Of a DNA stretch of 64,000 nucleotides, positions 54,553-62,078 are shown piece by piece. Below the pieces are notes generated by a model. The model worked only from the letters and a program-made list of their open reading frames with translations, ran no database searches and was not told where the DNA came from. The first letter of the stretch is position 1, and each line of letters opens with the position of its first letter. The translations under genes were made by a program, and so were the position numbers. This DNA is from Gottfriedia acidiceleris (GTDB taxonomy: Bacteria; Bacillota; Bacilli; Bacillales; Bacillaceae_G): contig NZ_NESS01000006.1 of the NCBI RefSeq assembly GCF_002128425.1, forward strand, positions 1-64,000, read 5' to 3'.

Positions 54553-55821
54553 ATGGAATCCGCGAAAAGAATTGACGAGGAAAAAGAACAAGAACTAGCA
54601 AAAGTAATTACGCCACGTCAGAAGAAATTTATTTTAATAGGGATCATTGTTCTTTTAATCGTTTCTGTGATTCTTAGCGTAGCAGTAATAGAAATTAAAA
54701 AAAGTAAATCGAAAACATTACAGTTTATCAGTCCAGCGGTAAAAAGTTTTACGAAAACTGAAACAGTGACCGGCCGTGTAGTACAAAGTCATACTGACAC
54801 GATTTTTGTAAATCCAGCTAAAGGTTCTATAAATGAGATTTTTGTTAAAGAAGGAGATACTGTCACGAAAGGGCAAAAACTTTTTTCTTATGAAGATACT
54901 ACTATAGCAGCTGAAATAGGACAAGCAGAAGTAAATAAGAAGCTAGCAGAAACAACTGTTACGCAGAAAAGCGAACAAATTTCCTCATTAGAGAAAGACA
55001 TTCAAAATGCAATTTCGGTGTCATCATCTAATACAACTGGTGTAAATACAAATACAACAGATGAAAATGCAACAAATACAACGAATACACCAGAAATTCA
55101 ATCGCTACAAGCTCAACTTAATACTGCAAAAGAAGAGCTTAATGCGGCACAGCTAAAAGTAGAACAATATACACTTGAAGCTGAAAAACTGAAAGCACAA
55201 CAAGAATCTTTAACTGTTAACAGTAATAATGATGGGGTAGTACTTAACTTGAACAAAAGTATCGGTCAAGGCTATAAAGCGACAGATAAGCAGCAAATCT
55301 CAATTATGCAAATTGCTTCAAATGAACCATTTCAAATTGAAGGAATGCTAACCGAAGAAGAGAAAGCAAAAGTTGAGCCAGGCCAATCAATTAAAGTCAG
55401 TTCAAAAGTTATTGCCAATAAGAGCTGGAAAGGAAGTATTTCAGAGGTAAGTAATTATCCTATGAATGATACGTCCACGAAGCAAGATAAGAATACAAAA
55501 AAAGAAGCTATACCATATTACTCTTTTAGAGCAACGCTAGATTCACAAGAGAAATTATATCCAGGCTACGAAACAAAGCTTGATATTATAGTGCAGTCAA
55601 AAGATTTATTAGCCGTACCTGAAACGAGTATTAAAGGATCAGGAAAATCAAAATATGTGTATGTACTTAAAAAAGGAACTATTTATAAACAAAAAGTAAA
55701 AACTGGACAAAAACAAGGGAAATATGTTGCCATTCTTAAAGGAGTAAAGGAAGGGGATAAAGTAGGGAAAAATCCTTCCTGGACTGTCCGCCCTGGAACT
55801 AAGATTGATTTAGATAAGTAA
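54553..55821 (+). CDS. Membrane-fusion (HlyD/RND adaptor-like) efflux protein without an adjacent ABC partner
   Basis: A 422-residue protein with a cytoplasmic start, one membrane anchor (about 26-47) and an extracytoplasmic adaptor fold. The lipoyl half-motif NPAKGSINEIFVKEGDTVTKGQKLF is followed by a coiled-coil hairpin (about 125-225), interrupted by a Thr/Asn-rich tip, then SNNDGVVLNLNKSIGQGY, beta-barrel and membrane-proximal domains. Such proteins in Bacillus work with MacB-like ABC exporters (YknX-like), but none is adjacent: the next gene is a convergent MFS. The ATG at 54553 follows AGGAAGGGG; an in-frame ATG-like start at 54526 lacks a ribosome site. Confidence 0.85.
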   Translation: MESAKRIDEEKEQELAKVITPRQKKFILIGIIVLLIVSVILSVAVIEIKKSKSKTLQFISPAVKSFTKTETVTGRVVQSHTDTIFVNPAKGSINEIFVKEGDTVTKGQKLFSYEDTTIAAEIGQAEVNKKLAETTVTQKSEQISSLEKDIQNAISVSSSNTTGVNTNTTDENATNTTNTPEIQSLQAQLNTAKEELNAAQLKVEQYTLEAEKLKAQQESLTVNSNNDGVVLNLNKSIGQGYKATDKQQISIMQIASNEPFQIEGMLTEEEKAKVEPGQSIKVSSKVIANKSWKGSISEVSNYPMNDTSTKQDKNTKKEAIPYYSFRATLDSQEKLYPGYETKLDIIVQSKDLLAVPETSIKGSGKSKYVYVLKKGTIYKQKVKTGQKQGKYVAILKGVKEGDKVGKNPSWTVRPGTKIDLDK

Positions 55822-55832
55822 TAGAATAGACG

Positions 55833-55880
55833 AGCACTATAGAAAATGCACTTTACTATAGTGGTCGTCTATTTATTGTC
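55833..55880 (+). terminator. Terminator after the membrane-fusion gene
   Basis: AGACGAGCACTATAG pairs with CTATAGTGGTCGTCT (one mismatch), followed by ATTTATTGTC. Confidence 0.75.
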
Positions 55881-55898
55881 TCGGACTGTTGACAAGCA

Positions 55899-55936
55899 CA
55901 AAGAGAGAGCTAGTTATAAGCTCTCTCTTTCTTAAT
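55899..55936 (-). terminator. Terminator near the end of the MFS gene, possibly bidirectional
   Basis: AAAGAGAGAGCT / AGCTCTCTCTTT is a 12-bp perfect stem placed 26 bases after the MFS stop on the minus strand, in the convergent gap. Confidence 0.65.
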
Positions 55937-55961
55937 TTATAAAAGCGTTTTCAAAAAAAGA

Positions 55962-57254
55962 TTAAGCATTTAACTTTTGTGGAGGTTGTTGAACAGCGCG
56001 TAGTTCAGTTGCTTCTTCTTTAATAGAGAATAAATAAGCGATCAATCCTAGGAGAGCCGTAATGATTAACATAATAATTGAGGAAGTGAAGTTGCCCCCC
56101 GATGAATCACGTAACCAACCCATAATATAGCTAGAAAAGCCACCCATTAGATTGGTAAATCCGATTAAACCTGCTGCACGACCTGCAGTCTCTTGCGTTG
56201 AATATTTTACTAAGAACATGTTACTAAGATGGAAGACACCACCTTGACATCCCATTGCAAGTCCCATGCAAACTCCTGCTAATATTGGATTTGGAACAAG
56301 AACTGCCGTTGTTAAAAATATGGCAGTCAGTGAAAATAATATTGTTGCCATTAAGCTTGGGCGTCTTGTTTTATCGGCAAGAAAGCCACATGCTAGAACA
56401 AATCCAAGTGCAAATAACCACGATAAAGAAGTGATACTTGTCATACCTTCACGCTCAAAACCTTTTGCCTCGATCAAATACGTTGGTAGCCAAATGCTTA
56501 TTCCGAAGAAAAGGAAAGAACAGACTAACATACCAAACCATACAATCCAGAAACGATAATCTTGAATAAAATTTTTATTCCCATTTGAACTACTTATTTG
56601 TTCTACTGATTCAACTGGGCGTTGAATTAGAGCCAACTCCTCATTGCTAACCCACGGATGTTCGGCAGGTGTATTTCTTGTAAGAAAAATAAACATTGGA
56701 ATATTAATTAAAAAGTTAAAGCCAGCGAGTAGAAAGAAAGCTGATTGCCAATGTAGTGATGAAATAACAAGTACTAATATGACTGCTCCTATTGCTGGTC
56801 CTAAATAGTTACCTGTAAGCCAAGATGCCTGAGCTCGCCCTAGCTCTCGTTTGTTGAACCAAGCAGAAATAAATTTTCCTGAAACAGGAATCATCATCCC
56901 TTCCCCAAATCCAAGAATAATTCGGCTTATAATAAATGCTTCATATGTAGTGGATAGTCCGGACGAGAACATAGTAAGAGACCAAACAAATAATCCAGCT
57001 ATGGCCGTTTTTCTTGCACCAAATTTATCAATAATGAATCCCCAAAATAGATTCGACACTCCATATGCAATCGTAAAAACAAATGAAAGAAGACCAATTT
57101 TTGCATTTTTGTCAACACCAGTCATTCCGAGTGCTTTCAAAAACTCTGGATCCGTTTGTATGACAGAAATGCCAACTTTATCAATTTGTCCGAAGAACCA
57201 AAAGAAAAAGATTGGTAAAGCAATTAAAATCCATCTTTTTTGTCTATGTAGCAT
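55962..57254 (-). CDS. MFS transporter, anion:cation symporter (ACS) type
   Basis: 430 residues with twelve membrane helices. FWGFIIDKFGARKTAIAG between helices 2 and 3 is the MFS loop motif, and GFGEGMMIPVSGKFISAWFNKRELGRAQ is typical of the ACS subfamily, whose members carry organic anions such as hexuronates, tartrate, phthalate and hydroxyphenylacetates. It is divergent from the hydrolase-iclR unit and has its own promoter with the same palindrome, so it is probably the importer of the cluster. The start at 57254 follows AAAGGAGAGAGAATTTTA; an earlier in-frame codon overlaps that site. Confidence 0.88.
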   Translation of the reverse strand: MLHRQKRWILIALPIFFFWFFGQIDKVGISVIQTDPEFLKALGMTGVDKNAKIGLLSFVFTIAYGVSNLFWGFIIDKFGARKTAIAGLFVWSLTMFSSGLSTTYEAFIISRIILGFGEGMMIPVSGKFISAWFNKRELGRAQASWLTGNYLGPAIGAVILVLVISSLHWQSAFFLLAGFNFLINIPMFIFLTRNTPAEHPWVSNEELALIQRPVESVEQISSSNGNKNFIQDYRFWIVWFGMLVCSFLFFGISIWLPTYLIEAKGFEREGMTSITSLSWLFALGFVLACGFLADKTRRPSLMATILFSLTAIFLTTAVLVPNPILAGVCMGLAMGCQGGVFHLSNMFLVKYSTQETAGRAAGLIGFTNLMGGFSSYIMGWLRDSSGGNFTSSIIMLIITALLGLIAYLFSIKEEATELRAVQQPPQKLNA

Positions 57255-57415
57255 TAAAATTCTCTCTCCTTTTAAAATCAAGTCATTGCGTTTAAAATTT
57301 GGAAGGAAAAAGCAGAAACTACGTTTAGCTAATAGATATGAAGTTCAATAATTTGTGTTGAAACTCCACGTTTTTATTTTGTCTTAACTTGTATGATTCA
57401 CTCCCTTCAAAAAAA

Positions 57416-57429
57416 TGTAAACGTTTTAA
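57416..57429 (-). promoter_or_regulatory. cre-like CcpA site in the MFS leader
   Basis: TGTAAACGTTTTAA matches the cre consensus in its central twelve positions; the CA end is changed to AA. It lies downstream of the MFS promoter and next to the shared palindrome, a typical roadblock position. Confidence 0.45.
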
Positions 57430-57448
57430 ATATAAAACAGTGTTTCAT
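57430..57448 (-). promoter_or_regulatory. IclR-type operator candidate of the MFS gene
   Basis: On the minus strand the site reads ATGAAACACTGTTTTATAT. It matches the site at 59533-59552 almost base for base around AAACACTGTTTT. It lies about 17-35 bases downstream of the predicted MFS transcription start. Confidence 0.6.
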
Positions 57449-57471
57449 TTTTTAATAATGAAACTCTTTTA

Positions 57472-57500
57472 AAGATAAAATAATTAGAAAAGTTTGTCAA
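57472..57500 (-). promoter_or_regulatory. SigA-type promoter of the MFS gene
   Basis: On the minus strand, TTGACA (57500-57495) and TATCTT (57477-57472) are separated by 17 bases. Confidence 0.6.
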
Positions 57501-57585
57501 TTGAGAATTTAATGAAATATTTTCCAGTTTTTATTTTAAATGCTACTAAAATATAGTTTACCTATGCACTGAAAAAATAGACTTA

Positions 57586-57614
57586 TTGACATTAAATTCT
57601 GACAAATCTATAAT
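57586..57614 (+). promoter_or_regulatory. Perfect-consensus SigA promoter of the hydrolase-iclR unit
   Basis: TTGACA (57586-57591), 17-base spacer, TATAAT (57609-57614): both boxes are exact consensus. Start expected near 57621, immediately followed by two palindromes. Such a strong promoter implies tight repression. Confidence 0.9.
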
Positions 57615-57621
57615 TCAAGTG

Positions 57622-57659
57622 AAAAAACATGTTTTTTATATAAAACACAATGTTTTTAA
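57622..57659 (+). promoter_or_regulatory. IclR-type operator candidates of the hydrolase-iclR unit
   Basis: Two palindromic elements lie side by side: AAAAAACATGTTTTTT (57622-57637) and TAAAACACAATGTTTTTA (57641-57658). Both share the AAACA...TGTTT halves with the sites at 57430 and 59533. They cover the first 40 transcribed bases. Confidence 0.6.
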
Positions 57660-57718
57660 ATCATTATGTGATATTTGATTTAGTAGATTTGAGTAAAGTA
57701 AAAGTGGAGGTAATGTGA

Positions 57719-58525
57719 ATGCCAATTAGTCATTTAAAAGAGTTATCGATTCATTACAGGGAATCTGGTGAAGGACAAGCCCTTGTAATTTTACATGGTT
57801 TGGGAAACAATTCTCAGTCATGGAAGCATCAATTAAGTGAATTGAAAGAGCATTATAGAGTAATCGTTTGGGATGCCCCTGGTTATGGTGGGAGTTCTGA
57901 TCTAAAAGAAGAGTTTCGTCAATTTTCCGAGTTTGCTAATGTACTTAAAGAGTTTTTGGATAGTCTAGAGCTAGATTCTATCTATTTACTAGGTCATTCA
58001 ATGGGCTCTGCAATTGCAATTGATTTTACGAGCCGTTTTCCACATATGGTCGATTCGTTAATTATTTCAGATGCAACACGTGGAGCAGCTGGAATAAGTA
58101 GAGAAGAAAACGAGAAAAAACTTCAAAATAGATTAAACTCCATTGAAAATCTACATCCAAGTGAACTTGCTAGAAAAAGAGTAAAAGCATTACTAGCTCC
58201 GAATGCATCAGCTGAGGTTATAAAAGAGGCTGAGCGCATAATGTCACAAGTACGTCCATCTGGTTACCGTTCTGTTTCCTACTCATTATCAAACTTAAAC
58301 CAAATGGAGATTCTGTCTTCAATAACTGTTCCAACACTTGTTATGTGTGGGGAGTTAGATCAAGTAACTCCAGTAAGTGAATCACAAATATTCCACGAGT
58401 TGATTCCAAATTCAGAATTTGTTATCGTTCCAAATACAGGGCATTTATGCTATCAAGAAGACCCTAAACTATTTAATCAATCCGTGTTAAACTTTTTAAA
58501 GAAACAACCGATAGGTCAAAAATAA
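57719..58525 (+). CDS. Alpha/beta-fold hydrolase
   Basis: 268 residues with a complete triad: S94 in GHSMGSA, D214 in CGELDQVTP and H242 in NTGHLCYQ. The oxyanion HG motif is LHGLGNN. The closest known themes are meta-cleavage C-C hydrolases and enol-lactone hydrolases, fitting a ring-cleavage cluster, but specificity is not visible. GTGGAGGTAATGTGA precedes the ATG. It is transcribed with the iclR gene from the consensus promoter. Confidence 0.85.
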   Translation: MPISHLKELSIHYRESGEGQALVILHGLGNNSQSWKHQLSELKEHYRVIVWDAPGYGGSSDLKEEFRQFSEFANVLKEFLDSLELDSIYLLGHSMGSAIAIDFTSRFPHMVDSLIISDATRGAAGISREENEKKLQNRLNSIENLHPSELARKRVKALLAPNASAEVIKEAERIMSQVRPSGYRSVSYSLSNLNQMEILSSITVPTLVMCGELDQVTPVSESQIFHELIPNSEFVIVPNTGHLCYQEDPKLFNQSVLNFLKKQPIGQK

Positions 58526-58556
58526 TTGAATCTATGTATTAGGAGAGGTTTGCTCG

Positions 58557-59351
58557 ATGGATAATGTAGAAAAAGAAAAATATAGCGCAAATTCATTAGT
58601 AAGAGGTTTAGAAATTATTAAGCTTTTTAATGAGGAACATCCTAGTTTATCACTTTCTGAGATTGCAAAAAAATTAGGGGTAAGCAGAACGGTACCTTAT
58701 CGATTACTTTACACACTGCAGTCAATCGGATACTTAACACAGGATGAAAATACGAAACAATATTCATTAACTCCAAAGGTTCTTGAATTAGGATTTAGTT
58801 ATATAAATAGCCTGAAAATACCTGAAATTGCACAACCTTATATGGAATCATTACGTGATGAAATAGGTGCTTCTTGTCATTTGTCTATTTTAGACGGACA
58901 TGAAGTAGTTTATGTAGGGAGTGCTCCAGTTAGAGGGGTTTCAGCAGTCAATGTGAACATTGGTTTAAGATTACCAGCTCATGCAACTGCAAATGGAAAA
59001 CTACTTCTTGCGTACGAACCGAAAGAAAGTCTCATGCAGCTGTTCCAAGTTACAAATTTAACACCATATACAGATAAGACTTTGACGACTCCTGGGGAGT
59101 TTATGGATCAATTAGAAAATATACGTCAAAATGGCTACTCTATGACTAGCGGAGAGTTTCATCAAGGTATCCATTCCATCGCAGCGCCAATTTACGGTAG
59201 AACAGGAAAGGTTTTAGCGGCCTTGAATATCGTAGCCACTGAATTATCTTATCAAGAAGATTTTATGAATAAAGTAGCACTGCCTAAACTACTAGATGTC
59301 TCTGTTTTACTATCAAACTATATGGGTTACAATGGCAGAGTTTCAAATTAG
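58557..59351 (+). CDS. IclR-family transcriptional regulator
   Basis: 264 residues. Winged HTH at about 10-70 (LSEIAKKLGVSRTVPYRLLYTLQSIGYL) followed by the IclR effector domain (about 85-255) with GLRLPAHATANGKLLLAYEP and SGEFHQGIHSIAAPIYG. IclR regulators bind aromatic acids or short keto acids and often repress neighbouring catabolic genes. It sits inside the cluster, 31 bases after the hydrolase, and repeated palindromes near three promoters are its likely targets. AGGAGAGG precedes the ATG. Confidence 0.92.
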   Translation: MDNVEKEKYSANSLVRGLEIIKLFNEEHPSLSLSEIAKKLGVSRTVPYRLLYTLQSIGYLTQDENTKQYSLTPKVLELGFSYINSLKIPEIAQPYMESLRDEIGASCHLSILDGHEVVYVGSAPVRGVSAVNVNIGLRLPAHATANGKLLLAYEPKESLMQLFQVTNLTPYTDKTLTTPGEFMDQLENIRQNGYSMTSGEFHQGIHSIAAPIYGRTGKVLAALNIVATELSYQEDFMNKVALPKLLDVSVLLSNYMGYNGRVSN

Positions 59352-59367
59352 GTAAAATAGATTAAGT

Positions 59368-59409
59368 TAAAAATATGGGTTCCTACACTGGAGTCCATAT
59401 TTTTTTTGC
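59368..59409 (+). terminator. Terminator after iclR
   Basis: AAAATATGG...TTCC pairs with GGA...CCATATTTT, followed by a long T run. Confidence 0.8.
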
Positions 59410-59432
59410 TTAAAAAACTAGTTAAAAACATT

Positions 59433-59450
59433 GAAAATACAGTGTTTTTA
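59433..59450 (+). promoter_or_regulatory. Additional AAACA/TGTTT-type half-palindrome
   Basis: GAAAATACAGTGTTTTTA resembles the operator motif with one changed half (ATACA). It lies upstream of the cupin promoter and could be an auxiliary site. Confidence 0.35.
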
Positions 59451-59494
59451 CTAATTCGATTTTTATAACATATCAAAATTTTCTAAAAACTATG

Positions 59495-59523
59495 TTGACA
59501 CAAAAGAAAATCCATCCTAGAAT
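59495..59523 (+). promoter_or_regulatory. Near-consensus SigA promoter of the cupin unit
   Basis: TTGACA (59495-59500), 17-base spacer, TAGAAT (59518-59523). Confidence 0.85.
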
Positions 59524-59532
59524 TATTTTATA

Positions 59533-59552
59533 GATAAAACACTGTTTTGTAT
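59533..59552 (+). promoter_or_regulatory. IclR-type operator candidate of the cupin unit
   Basis: GATAAAACACTGTTTTGTAT is a near-perfect palindrome just downstream of the -10 box. It is the best copy of the shared motif. A weaker copy, ACAAAACATTTTGTTTA, follows at 59576-59592. Confidence 0.6.
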
Positions 59553-59626
59553 ATGAAACAAACTAAAAGTTACATACAAAACATTTTGTTTAATAAAAGA
59601 CCAACAATACAGGGAGGAATTTTAAA

Positions 59627-60160
59627 ATGACAAATGAAACTTTTTCAGTTAAAGAATTTGAAAAAAAATACGTGGCTCGCTTAGAAGACCGTACGCTAGA
59701 TTGGAATGTATTAAAGTTTCAAGAGGAAATCGATCCTAGATATAAACGTGCTCAAATGCGTTATATTGGACGTGGCGCGACAGCGAATAATGACTCAAAT
59801 GTAGTTGCAGCAGAACATTTTACATTAAGTACAATGGTTCTACCTCCTGGCTGTATTGGGCCTTTGCATCTTCACGATGATGTAGAAGAAGTGTTTTTCA
59901 TTCTTGAGGGAGAAGTTACTGCTTTAATTCAAGAAGTTGGTAAAGATGAAGTACATGAAATTAAATTAAATGCTAGAGATTGTATTAGTACACCTCCTGG
60001 CGTTCATCGAGGCATTCGAAACGATGGAGATACTGAAGCACGTATGTTAGTTATGCTTGGTGCAGTGAAACCAAACTTACCAACATATCCACAAGGAAGT
60101 GCACTTGAGGACCTTCGTAAACAACGCGCTAAAGAAAGAGAAGCAATCATCAAAGGTTAA
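59627..60160 (+). CDS. Cupin-domain protein, possible dioxygenase or isomerase
   Basis: A 177-residue single cupin. Motif 1 is GPLHLHDDVEEVFFILEGEV with two His and a Glu as metal ligands; motif 2 gives the last His in PGVHRGIRN. The first 70 residues are an N-terminal extension with TLDWNVLKF. Ring-cleaving cupins and sugar or keto-acid isomerases share this fold. CAGGGAGGAATTTTAAA precedes the ATG. First gene of the unit controlled by the promoter at 59495, followed by a terminator. Confidence 0.8.
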   Translation: MTNETFSVKEFEKKYVARLEDRTLDWNVLKFQEEIDPRYKRAQMRYIGRGATANNDSNVVAAEHFTLSTMVLPPGCIGPLHLHDDVEEVFFILEGEVTALIQEVGKDEVHEIKLNARDCISTPPGVHRGIRNDGDTEARMLVMLGAVKPNLPTYPQGSALEDLRKQRAKEREAIIKG

Positions 60161-60175
60161 TTAAAAAAATTGAAA

Positions 60176-60216
60176 AGGGTCAGCTGCATTTTGAATAAAT
60201 TGCAGCTGCCTTTTTC
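60176..60216 (+). terminator. Terminator after the cupin gene
   Basis: GGTCAGCTGCA pairs with TGCAGCTGCC (imperfect at the base) and runs into TTTTTC. Confidence 0.75.
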
Positions 60217-60231
60217 AATAGAGTTAATAAA

Positions 60232-60245
60232 AGAAAGCGCTTTAT
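60232..60245 (+). promoter_or_regulatory. cre-like CcpA site before the dioxygenase gene
   Basis: AGAAAGCGCTTTAT is a palindromic core GAAAGCGCTTT with deviating ends compared with TGAAAGCGCTTTCA. It lies between the cupin terminator and the dioxygenase gene, suggesting carbon control of the catabolic operon. Confidence 0.45.
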
Positions 60246-60269
60246 ATAGATGAATGGGAGGGATTGTTG

Positions 60270-61190
60270 ATGCTAGGAATTACTCATTTAAGACATATAA
60301 GTTTGATCACACCAAACTTTGACGAACAAGTGAATTTTTACGAAAAGGTTTGGGGTTTAGATCGTGTAAGTGTTTCAGATGACAATATCGCATATTTTCG
60401 AGGGGCAGGACCAGAGCATCATATACTAAGCCTTCGTGAAGGAGATAAATGCGGTTTACACCATATCGCATTTGGAATGGTTGATAAAAATGCAGTGGAT
60501 CGTGCAGCGGAAATCTTACATTCAAAAGGTGTACATATTATTGAAGAACCGGGTTATTTGGATGAAGCAGGGGGAGGATATGGACTTCGATTTGTTGATC
60601 CAGAAAACCGTGTAATCGAACTTTCTGCTTGGGTAGAGGTTCAAACATCAATTTGGACTAATAAAAATGTTGACCCGGTTAAATTAAACCATGTAGTTAT
60701 GAATACAAAAGATTTAGATATGATCGTGGAGTTCTATACAGATGTGCTTGGATTTAAAGTGACTGATTGGAGCGAACATCAAATGTCGTTCTTAAGGTGT
60801 AATCGAAAACATCACTCGATTGCATTTAACCAAGATGCACACTCTTCAGTTAATCATATTGCTTACGAGGTTGATTCGGTAGATGAGCTGATGCGAGGCA
60901 TTAGTAATGTTAGGAAAGCTGGACTAAGTGAGCTATGGGGCCCAGGTCGACATGGTCCTGGTAATAATATCTTTTGTTATTTCCAAGATCTCGGTGGATT
61001 TGTCATGGAATACACATGTTATCTTGAAACGATTGAAGATGAGGCGGAGTGGAGAGCGCGAGTTTGGAAACGTGTGCCACATTTAATGGATCAATGGGGA
61101 ATTGCTGGTCCACCAAAACCAGAGGCTCGTAAAGCTATGGGCGGAGAGCCGGACACTGGCTGGGTAGATACAATGGTTAAAGTACGTTAA
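60270..61190 (+). CDS. Two-domain VOC-family extradiol dioxygenase-like enzyme
   Basis: 306 residues with two vicinal-oxygen-chelate domains (about 1-115 and 138-260). The C-terminal domain has a full facial triad: H141 (LNHVVM), H196 (VNHIAYE) and E247 (VMEYTC), as in type I extradiol dioxygenases such as catechol 2,3-dioxygenase. The N-terminal domain has lost the equivalent set. The enzyme probably opens a catechol-type ring with O2 and Fe(II). The ATG at 60270 follows GGGAGGG by 7 bases; two TTG codons before it are less likely. First gene of the VOC-SDR-ThDP-ALDH run. Confidence 0.87.
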   Translation: MLGITHLRHISLITPNFDEQVNFYEKVWGLDRVSVSDDNIAYFRGAGPEHHILSLREGDKCGLHHIAFGMVDKNAVDRAAEILHSKGVHIIEEPGYLDEAGGGYGLRFVDPENRVIELSAWVEVQTSIWTNKNVDPVKLNHVVMNTKDLDMIVEFYTDVLGFKVTDWSEHQMSFLRCNRKHHSIAFNQDAHSSVNHIAYEVDSVDELMRGISNVRKAGLSELWGPGRHGPGNNIFCYFQDLGGFVMEYTCYLETIEDEAEWRARVWKRVPHLMDQWGIAGPPKPEARKAMGGEPDTGWVDTMVKVR

Positions 61191-61255
61191 AGAGTTTATA
61201 TAAAATGTTTTAAGTAATACGAATTACATGAAAGTTTTAATAAGGGGTTGAAGGG

Positions 61256-62047
61256 ATGGATCTTGGGTTAAAAGGAAAAGTTGCAGTAATTATGGGCGGC
61301 ACTTCTGGTGTCGGGCTGAAGACAGCCGAATTATTTTTAGGAGAAGGTGCTAAAGTAGCGATTTGCGGAAGAAGCAAAGAGCGCGCAGATAAAGCATTAA
61401 ATCATTTACACTCATATGGCAAAAGCGAAGATCTATTTGCGATGACTTGTGATGTTACATCAAAAGAGGAAGTTAACTCGTTTATTCAACAAACAGCAGA
61501 AAAATTTGGTGGAATTGACACGTTAGTGAACGCAGCTGGTCAAAGTGTAATGGGGCATTTTTTCGATATTACGGATGAACAGTGGCAGGAACAGATTCAG
61601 TTAAAGTATTTTGCAATTATTTATGCAGTTCGTGCAGCTCATCCTTATTTAGTAAAAAGAGGAGGAGGCAGAATTATTAATATAAATGCAACTTTAGCAA
61701 AAGAACCTGAGCGTCATATGGTAGCAACAGCAGCAACACGTGCAGGACTTTTAAATTTAAGCAAAACGTTGTCTCAAGAATTGGCATCAGACAATATTTT
61801 AGTAAATTCAGTAAGTCTTGGATTAATCCGGACTGATCAATGGGAACGAAGAAGATTGAAAAATGCTCCTCATATGGATCCTGAAGAATATTATAGAGAC
61901 CTCGCGATAAAAAGAAATATTCCACTAGGTCGTGTAGGTGAAGCGGAAGAAGTTGCTAGTGTAATAGTATTTCTTGCTTCAGACAAAGCGAGTTATGTAG
62001 CTGGTTCTACAATTGAAACTGCAGGTGCAATCGGTAAAGCACTTTAA
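61256..62047 (+). CDS. Short-chain dehydrogenase/reductase with atypical active site
   Basis: 263 residues with a Rossmann fold: GGTSGVGLKTAELF cofactor loop, CDVTSKEE, NAAGQS, and a C-terminal AGSTIETAGAIG. The usual catalytic Ser and YxxxK are not seen: the corresponding block reads NATLAKEPERHMVATAATRAG. An arginine and histidine take similar places. It may be a non-classical reductase, a dehydratase-like member or a protein that has lost oxidoreductase activity. TTGAAGGG precedes the ATG. It lies 65 bases after the dioxygenase and 31 bases before the ThDP enzyme. Confidence 0.83.
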   Translation: MDLGLKGKVAVIMGGTSGVGLKTAELFLGEGAKVAICGRSKERADKALNHLHSYGKSEDLFAMTCDVTSKEEVNSFIQQTAEKFGGIDTLVNAAGQSVMGHFFDITDEQWQEQIQLKYFAIIYAVRAAHPYLVKRGGGRIININATLAKEPERHMVATAATRAGLLNLSKTLSQELASDNILVNSVSLGLIRTDQWERRRLKNAPHMDPEEYYRDLAIKRNIPLGRVGEAEEVASVIVFLASDKASYVAGSTIETAGAIGKAL

Positions 62048-62078
62048 ATAAATTATTAGACAAAGGTAGGATACTAAG

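Noticed and set aside
55940-55953. cre-like TAAAAGCGTTTTCA near the MFS stop
   Set aside because: It lies downstream of the gene in a convergent gap with no promoter, so a regulatory role is unlikely.
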